This document shows, one piece after another, positions 21,879 through 26,266 of a stretch of 26,266 nt of DNA. Both the position numbers and the translations under genes were made by a program. Position 1 is the first letter of the stretch, and each line of letters begins with the position of its first letter. This stretch comes from Aldersonia sp036524855. GTDB lineage: Bacteria; Actinomycetota; Actinomycetes; Mycobacteriales; Mycobacteriaceae. The DNA lies in the NCBI GenBank assembly GCA_036524855.1, contig DATDBL010000205.1, forward strand, positions 1 through 26,266, in the 5' to 3' direction. Below the pieces are notes generated by a model. The model saw only the letters and a list, made by a program, of their open reading frames with translations, was not told the DNA's origin and did no database searches.

Positions 21879-21914
21879 TTTGAATGGTGCATGACTGAAC
21901 GAGGAGTGAGATCG

Positions 21915-22703
21915 ATGATTGCGACGAACGACGTACGACCGGTCGTGGCCGGTATCGACGGGACAGAAGCAGCGATCGATGCCGCGCGTTTCGCGGCGGT
22001 GGCCGGGGCGGCGACCGGATCCCCCTTGGTGTTGGTTGCGGTGACCGGTGACGGCGACCCCGTGCTGGATCAGGAGTACGCGCGCGATTCGCTGCGCGCG
22101 GCCGCGCGCGCGGTCGCCGAGATGAACATCGGCGTGGACGTGACGAGCGAGGTGCTCGACGGCGAGGTCGAGGACGTGCTGCGCAAGCGCTCCGCGGATG
22201 CCGCCCTCATGGTATTGGGCTCGCGCCGAAAGGGGTTCGCGGCCCGGCTGGTGTTCGGTTCCACCACGGGCGCACTGGCCCGCTCGGCGCACTGCCCGGT
22301 GGCGGTCGCCCCGCCCGACCCGGCGCCGGAGGTCGTGGGCGAGCGGCCGGTGGTCGCGCTCGTCGTCGAGAACACCGACCCGATCGCGATGGAAACCGCG
22401 ATCGACGCCGCGCGTGCCCGCAACGCGGAACTGCTGGTCCTCGCGGCCGGCGAGGACCCCGAACCGTCCGTCGAGCGGATCCGGGAGATGGCCGACGACA
22501 TGGTCGTCGACGGCATCACCGTGCGCGGCCGGGTGCCCAACCAACTGGAGCACCTGGCGGGCCGGCTCGCCGTCGTGGTCGTCGAGGGTCCCCGGACCGG
22601 CAACCACAGCCTGCGCCCGATCGCCCGCAGCGTGCTTTTCGACGGGCGCTTCCCGGTGCTGATCGTGCCCGCCGCCGACGGCGTCCTCGCCACGGCGGGA
22701 TAG
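21915..22703 (+). CDS. Universal stress protein, second domain degenerate
   Basis: 262 residues from ATG 21915, chosen because GAGGAG (21901-21906) lies eight bases upstream; the ATG at 21891 has no such site. The first USP domain (PVVAGIDGTEAAIDAARFAA to CPVAVAPPD) has the ATP motif GSRRKGFAARLVFGSTTG, close to GxxGx9GS. The second half keeps the alternating strand/helix pattern (RPVVALVVENTDPIAMETAI, LAVVVVEGPRTGNHSLRPIA, FPVLIVPA) but its nucleotide motif is not recognisable. It probably responds to the same stress as the divergent USP, perhaps through the palindromes between them. Confidence 0.88.
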   Translation: MIATNDVRPVVAGIDGTEAAIDAARFAAVAGAATGSPLVLVAVTGDGDPVLDQEYARDSLRAAARAVAEMNIGVDVTSEVLDGEVEDVLRKRSADAALMVLGSRRKGFAARLVFGSTTGALARSAHCPVAVAPPDPAPEVVGERPVVALVVENTDPIAMETAIDAARARNAELLVLAAGEDPEPSVERIREMADDMVVDGITVRGRVPNQLEHLAGRLAVVVVEGPRTGNHSLRPIARSVLFDGRFPVLIVPAADGVLATAG

Positions 22704-22704
22704 T

Positions 22705-22786
22705 CGCGCGAACGCCGCCGAGTGCGCACTTACTGTCACTCCCACCTGGGGGTCTATGGCAGAAGTGCGCACTCGGCGTTTGCGCG
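22705..22786. repeat. Large intergenic inverted repeat
   Basis: The left arm (22705-22731) and right arm (22763-22786) share CGCGC, AACGCCG and AGTGCGCACTT; the left arm has an extra CCG. The loop contains CCCACCTGGGGG, a partial inner palindrome. The element starts immediately after the USP stop and lies between convergent genes. It could be a bidirectional terminator or a dispersed palindromic element. Confidence 0.75.
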
Positions 22787-22819
22787 CTGGGTCGTCGGCC
22801 CGCTCGACGGCAACCGGGG

Positions 22820-23194
22820 TCAGCGGATCGCCAAACCCGCCCTTTGCAGTGCCCGCTGGACCCGCGCGCGTTCCAGTTCCCGGTCGAGGCCGGTGGGCAC
22901 GGTGTCGAGTCGGTCTGGGACGTCGAGGGCGCGGCACGCCTCGCGCAGCAGGTCGTCGTAGGCCTGCTCGGTGGCACGGCGGCGCACCATGGTCGATCCG
23001 GGCGGCAGGTTCCGCAGCGCCAAGTCCACCCGACGCAGGTCGGCGGCGAGGCGTTCGATCGGCCGGGAGGTCGCGTGCGGACGACGGGAGCGGGCGCGGT
23101 CGGCGATCTTCGCGCACAGCGACGGCAGCGCGCACACCAGCCAGAGCGTCGCGCTGGGCAGGATGACGATCCCCAGGTATACCAGCACGTTCAT
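22820..23194 (-). CDS. Small membrane-anchored hypothetical protein
   Basis: 124 residues from ATG 23194, preceded by GGAGAG. The first 27 residues (from MNVLVYLGIVILPSATLWLV) form one membrane segment. The rest is charged and predicted helical, with many arginines (ADRARSRRPHATSRPIERLA, GLDRELERARVQRALQRAGL) and a central LPPGSTMVRRRATEQAYDDL. It resembles conserved actinobacterial hypothetical proteins with an N-terminal anchor and a cytoplasmic tail, but I cannot name a family. Convergent with the USP gene across the inverted repeat. Confidence 0.75.
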   Translation of the reverse strand: MNVLVYLGIVILPSATLWLVCALPSLCAKIADRARSRRPHATSRPIERLAADLRRVDLALRNLPPGSTMVRRRATEQAYDDLLREACRALDVPDRLDTVPTGLDRELERARVQRALQRAGLAIR

Positions 23195-23270
23195 CGGTTT
23201 CTCTCCGCTGTCGAAACCGCCGACGAGACGTCCATTCTAGGCCGCAGCGAGGTAACTGTCCCGCCGAGAA

Positions 23271-23565
23271 AACACCCACACCTGCTTCCTCGCCACTCCC
23301 TACGAGCCCCACATCGAGGTCGCCGAGGCGCTGAACCGACTCACGCCCGGCACCCACGCCAAAGCGCACAGCGCTGTTCAACACTGGCAGCGAGGCCGCC
23401 GAGATCGCCGTCAAGTAAGCACGCGCCGCGACCGGACGCCGCCGTCGTCGCATTCGACCACGCCCTCCACGGCCGCTCCCTGCTCACCATGTCGATGGCT
23501 GCGAAGAACATGCCGTACAAAGAGCACCTTCGGTCCCGTCCGCCCCGGGCCCCGCTGTCCGTCTC
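23271..23565 (+). pseudogene. gabT: 4-aminobutyrate aminotransferase fragment with frameshifts
   Basis: Successive frames read HTCFLATPYEPHIEVAEALN, then RLTPGTHAK. After a one-base shift comes RTALFNTGSEAAEIAVK, then a TAA. Another frame gives AVVAFDHALHGRSLLTMSMA and AAKNMPYKEH, and a last shift gives FGPVRPG. These are consecutive conserved blocks from the middle of GabT, a PLP enzyme that removes the amino group of GABA. Only about 95 of some 440 residues survive, without the PLP lysine, and there are at least three disruptions, so it cannot be functional. Confidence 0.85.
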
Positions 23566-23844
23566 CGGCGATCTGTTGCGCGAGGGTGTCAGTCGTCCGA
23601 GACGCCGTTGCCGCCCTCTGATCAGACCACCTCGGGTCGCACGATCTACTCCTAATGCAGTAGTCGAAGTTGATCCATCTGGACGATTCGCGCTCCGCGA
23701 GAACGCGACATCATTGTTGATGCAGAAGCTGCACCACATGAGCGAGCATCAGTCGAACTCGCGTCGGGAGCGATCGGCGCAAGCCTGCGGGCAATCGACG
23801 AGGAGTGCATCGCGAACCCTGATAACGCCATCCAAGGAGTACCA
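23566..23844 (+). other. Non-coding stretch with an open frame leading into the SDR gene
   Basis: 23566-23673 shows nothing recognisable. After a TGA at 23671-23673, a frame open for 57 codons (containing RERDIIVDAEAAPHERASVE and LASGAIGASLRAIDEECIAN) runs in frame into the SDR start. It has no ATG, GTG or TTG. It may be the tail of a lost upstream gene whose stop was removed, or part of a leader. AAGGAG at 23835-23840 serves the SDR start. Confidence 0.4.
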
Positions 23845-24708
23845 ATGACCACCGAAATCCCCGAAGCACCGATCCCCGAAGCACCGATCCCCGACGCACC
23901 CAACGCCCGACGCTACGAAGGCAAAGTTGTCTTCATCACCGGAGCAGCCCGCGGACAAGGACGCGCCGAAGCAGTCCGCTTCGCCGCCGAAGGCGCAGAC
24001 ATCATCGCCCTCGACATCTGTGAAGATCTTCCGACCACCCAGTATCCCGGTGCGACAACCGAGGATCTCGCGGAGACTGCGCGCCTGGTCGAAGCCCTGG
24101 ACCGGCGCATCGTCACGAGTAAGACCGACATCAAGGATTTCGACGCACTGAAAGCGGCAGTCGAGCAGGGGGTGCGCGAACTCGGCCGCCTCGACGTTGT
24201 CGTCGCCAACGCTGGTATGACCACAGCCAACCTGTCGTGGGAGATCGACCTCGATCATTGGCACGCCACTATTGACAACAATCTGCACGGCGCCTTCTAC
24301 ACCGCGAAGGCCACGGTGCCGATCATGATCGAGCAGGCCACCGGCGGAGCTATCGTCTTCACTAGCTCCGTCGCCGGGCTCAAAGGTCTACCTTTTCTCG
24401 CCGACTATGCTGCGGCAAAACACGGAGTCACCGGCCTCGCGAAAACGATGGCAAACGAACTGGCGAAGTACCGCATACGCGTGAACACGATTCACCCGCA
24501 CGGCGTGAACACCGGACTGACAGTCCCCGAACTGCACTCGAAGATGGAAACTCGCCAAGACCTGGGTTTGTTGTTCATGGGAAGCCTTCCAGATCAGGTG
24601 AGCCAATCGGAAGATATCGCTGCGGCAGTGGCGTGGATCGCCTCGAACGAGGCACGTCACGTCACCGGCATCCAACTGCCCGTGGACCTCGGTCGCACCA
24701 ACCGCTAA
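23845..24708 (+). CDS. Mycofactocin-coupled SDR family oxidoreductase
   Basis: 287 residues from ATG 23845 with AAGGAG five bases... upstream (23835-23840). Short-chain dehydrogenase: cofactor motif TGAARGQG at 32-39, NAGM at 122-125, catalytic S174/S175, Y188 and K192 in YAAAKHG, and the ending ITGIQLPVD-like VTGIQLPVDLGRTNR. The insertion after the second strand (DICEDLPTTQYPGATTEDLA then ETARLVEALDRRIV) is the hallmark of the mycofactocin-associated subgroup, whose members hold NAD(H) tightly and pass electrons to mycofactocin; many oxidise alcohols or terpenoid carveol-like substrates. The N-terminus carries three repeats of I-P-E/D-A-P. Base composition is less GC-rich than the core genes. 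No mycofactocin biosynthesis genes are in the window. Confidence 0.9.
   Translation: MTTEIPEAPIPEAPIPDAPNARRYEGKVVFITGAARGQGRAEAVRFAAEGADIIALDICEDLPTTQYPGATTEDLAETARLVEALDRRIVTSKTDIKDFDALKAAVEQGVRELGRLDVVVANAGMTTANLSWEIDLDHWHATIDNNLHGAFYTAKATVPIMIEQATGGAIVFTSSVAGLKGLPFLADYAAAKHGVTGLAKTMANELAKYRIRVNTIHPHGVNTGLTVPELHSKMETRQDLGLLFMGSLPDQVSQSEDIAAAVAWIASNEARHVTGIQLPVDLGRTNR
23857..23901 (+). repeat. Three 15-bp tandem repeats in the SDR N-terminus
   Basis: ATCCCCGAAGCACCG occurs at 23857-23871 and 23872-23886, with a variant at 23887-23901. They encode IPEAP-IPEAP-IPDAP. In-frame repeat slippage could change the length of this tail without affecting the Rossmann core. Confidence 0.9.
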
Positions 24709-25039
24709 CATCCGGCGTCGGGCGTCGGGGTCCGCCTGTTCACCTTGGACGACAGGTGGACTTCTGCCCGTGCAGTTCGGAAAATACATCACATCGGAAG
24801 TGTCAGCTTTCCGGTGGACCGGTTTGCCGACCTGAACCGTTGCGAATCCACGGCACGAGCGGAGCGAACGTTCGCCGAAGTCGAGAAGCCCGGCAGTGGC
24901 CCAACTATATACGGGTCGACCTGTCGGACTCGAATGCCGATTCGGGCCGGGGAGATACGTTCGGCAGGCCAACCGGGTGAAGAGTGAGATTTCTCAATAG
25001 GTTCCGCGTTGTGAAACCATTGCACATCAGACTGATCGG
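24709..25039. other. Gene-free stretch after the SDR
   Basis: No convincing coding region on either strand. It is moderately AT-rich near 25000. The only structure I see is an imperfect palindrome at 25000-25018 (GGTTCC and GAAACC arms), which could be an IclR-type operator of the gene at 25046. Confidence 0.45.
25000..25018 (+). promoter_or_regulatory. Imperfect palindrome, IclR-type operator candidate
   Basis: GGTTCCGCGTTGTGAAACC has matching outer arms (GGTT/AACC) and partial inner symmetry, and lies 22-28 bases upstream of the small gene. IclR regulators often bind sites of this size. No such regulator is in the window. Confidence 0.25.
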
Positions 25040-25045
25040 GTGAGA

Positions 25046-25303
25046 ATGACCAAACACTTCGAACCATCACCGTCTCTGGAGGAGGCATCGCACTACGGCC
25101 AAAAGTCCCTCACCGTCGGCCGCCTCGCCGACGAGTTCTCCGGGCACATCTCCACGGAATGCATCGACATCGTCGTCGAAGGCTGTCTGGCAGACCTGCC
25201 ATGCGCCTCGACACAGGCTCTTCCGGAACTGAGTGAGCGCCTCGCTCGACGACGGATCATCAGTTACCTCGACAGCAAGGCCAAACACTTTGGGCTCTTG
25301 TGA
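25046..25303 (+). CDS. Small three-helix-bundle protein
   Basis: 85 residues from ATG 25046 (MTKHFEPSPSLEEAS); GTG 25040 is in frame and would add two residues. The central part (LTVGRLADEFSGHISTECID, then IVVEGCLADLPCAS, then ALPELSERLARRRI) fits a three-helix-bundle dimerisation domain found in many short rhodococcal and mycobacterial proteins. No DNA-binding or membrane motif is seen. Function unknown. Confidence 0.65.
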   Translation: MTKHFEPSPSLEEASHYGQKSLTVGRLADEFSGHISTECIDIVVEGCLADLPCASTQALPELSERLARRRIISYLDSKAKHFGLL

Positions 25304-25307
25304 CGTT

Positions 25308-25775
25308 GTGTCCGGATATCTGGGCGCGGGTACCGTGCCGACGATCATGGGCAACCGTCACCCGAGCATCGCGCCATACGAGGTGTTCGCCACCGCGGAC
25401 CTTCCGGTCGCGCTCGCGGTGGGCAACGACGCCCAGTTCGCCCGTCTCGCAGCCGCCCTCGACACCCCCGAGCTCGCCACCGACGAACGCTTCGCGACCG
25501 ATTCCGCGCGCGTCGCGCATCGGGACGACCTCGTCGACGCGATCACCGCGCACCGCAGGTGCACGGCGCGGACCACTGGTTCGAGCTCAGCGCCGCCGGG
25601 TGCCGGTCGGACCGATCAACGACATCGCGTCCGCGCTGGAGTTCGCCGAAAAGCTCGGCCTCGCACCGACCGTCGAGGTGCCCGACAGTGCCACACCCCA
25701 GATCGCTAACCCGATCTCGTTGTCGGCCACGCCGGTTCGCTACCGGTGCGCGCCACCGCGGGTGGGGAAGCGGGG
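25308..25775 (+). pseudogene. CoA-transferase (CaiB/BaiF family III) fragment with frameshifts
   Basis: The first frame reads IMGNRHPSIAPYEVFATADL, PVALAVGNDAQFARLAAALD and ERFATDSARVAHRDDLVDAI, the C-terminal half of a family III CoA-transferase. Near 25555 it shifts to ADHWFELSAAG, and near 25600 shifts again to VPVGPINDIASALEFAEKLG, ending with NPISLSATPVRYRCAPPRVG. The N-terminal half, with the catalytic aspartate, is missing. Two frameshifts plus the truncation mark it as dead. Confidence 0.85.
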
Positions 25776-25789
25776 CCGATCGGACGATG

Positions 25790-25882
25790 TCACCGGGGGT
25801 CGGCCAGCGACCGCATGGCGTCGATCAGCGTCGCGTGGATGAGTTCGAGCTCGGGGGTGGCGAAGCTTCCTCGATCGGTCAC
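25790..25882 (-). other. 30-codon frame overlapping the end of the PucR remnant
   Basis: From GTG 25882 the minus strand reads VTDRGSFATPELELIHATLI then DAMRSLADPR-stop. The GTG overlaps the PucR stop by 4 nt (GTGA), the arrangement of a translationally coupled gene. It may be the start of a truncated downstream gene; no family is recognised. Confidence 0.3.
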
Positions 25883-26057
25883 CTTTCCGACAGCGTCGCG
25901 AGCAGTTCCCGCGCCTTGCCCGCCATCCCCAGCTTCGCCCGCACGTGCGCGGAATCCAATGCGCGACCCATGATTTCCTCCAACTTGGCCAACCGGTTGC
26001 GCAGCGGATGGCGGGACACGACGAGCACGGCCCCGACGCCGTCTCGATGTGCCCCAT
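25879..26057 (-). pseudogene. PucR family regulator, C-terminal remnant
   Basis: The minus strand reads RHPLRNRLAKLEEIMGRALD then SAHVRAKLGMAGKARELLAT, ending LSER-stop at 25879. This is the C-terminal helix-turn-helix of PucR-family activators (typically RHTVRNRIAKLEE). The rest of the protein (usually 400-550 residues) is absent. PucR regulators often sit beside gabT, so this and the gabT fragment may come from one lost locus (inference). Confidence 0.65.
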
Positions 26058-26193
26058 GGCTGCGCCGGTCGAAGTAGGTCGGTTACGTGACTTCGCACGG
26101 CAATTCGCAACCTCGCAGGAGGAATACCCACTTTGCCAGGATGGGTGAGAGACACATCGTGTGCAACGAGGCGCGGGGAATGGAGAGTCGAGG

Positions 26194-26266
26194 ATGATCG
26201 ATGTCGAGATCGGGCGTACCCGGACGGGCGCGCGGCGTTTCCCGGTGGCGTTCCGGATCGAGTTCG
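26194..26266 (+). CDS. Transposase-like helix-turn-helix protein, N-terminal fragment at window edge
   Basis: From ATG 26194, with a GGAGAG upstream, the frame MIDVEIGRTRTGARRFPVAF-RIEF runs off the right edge. The RRFPVAFRIEFV pattern resembles the N-terminus of IS-type transposase helix-turn-helix subunits in actinobacteria. With only 24 residues this is tentative, but a mobile element here would fit the decayed genes to its left. Confidence 0.4.
   Translation, partial: MIDVEIGRTRTGARRFPVAFRIEF

Noticed and set aside
20865..23453. 862-codon minus-strand frame through both stress-protein genes
   Set aside because: Low-complexity arginine-rich shadow of coding regions with clear USP domains in other frames.
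23857..23901. CRISPR-like array from short tandem repeats
   Set aside because: Only three contiguous 15-bp units without spacers, inside a coding region.
24789..25088. Minus-strand frame of 99 codons in the gap after the SDR
   Set aside because: No ribosome binding site, no recognisable domain, and it overlaps the start of the plus-strand small protein.

Overview
The window is high-GC DNA (roughly 70% in the core genes) with many GTG starts, 4-nt gene overlaps and probably leaderless promoters. This fits a mycolic-acid-containing actinobacterium, most likely Rhodococcus or a close relative (inference from gene content). The backbone follows the order I recall for M. tuberculosis Rv2669-Rv2682c: dxs, RNase D, DUF3000, hemE, hemY/cgoX, hemQ, msrB, aftC, a TAP-like lipoprotein hydrolase, a RibD-like reductase, a ZapE/AFG1-type ATPase and a GNAT protein. 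An arabinofuranosyltransferase (aftC) implies an arabinogalactan cell wall.

Region by region. 1-744: 3' end of dxs. 745-4877: an accessory catabolic-looking island on the + strand with a zinc alcohol dehydrogenase, an SRPBCC protein, a cupin dioxygenase-like protein and an AraC regulator. A 170-bp duplication brackets the SRPBCC gene, and one operator-like element occurs upstream of both the dehydrogenase and araC. 4896-7546 (-): WS/DGAT-like acyltransferase, then RNase D. 7547-9226 (-): two lipoproteins, an EspC-like helical protein and decayed copies of the same module. 9314-10446: divergent marR and an F420H2:NADP+ oxidoreductase-like gene sharing twin operators. 10447-14251: DUF3000 (-), then hemE-hemY-hemQ (+), the coproporphyrin-dependent branch of haem synthesis. 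14265-18318 (-): hydrolase, aftC, msrB and a CPBP protease; the last three overlap by 4 nt each. 18394-20799: RibD-like reductase (-), ATPase (+), GNAT (-). 20846-22703: two divergent tandem-domain universal stress proteins. 22820-23194: a small membrane-anchored protein.

23195-26266 is a decayed accessory region: a frameshifted gabT fragment, an intact mycofactocin-type SDR, a small three-helix-bundle protein, a frameshifted CoA-transferase fragment, a PucR tail, and the start of a transposase-like gene at the window edge.

No tRNA, rRNA, CRISPR array or complete insertion sequence was seen. The most unusual structures are the gene capture with junction duplication at 2027-2970, the shared element bracketing the dehydrogenase island, the decaying lipoprotein/EspC-like module, and a TAP-like hydrolase that lacks its nucleophilic serine.
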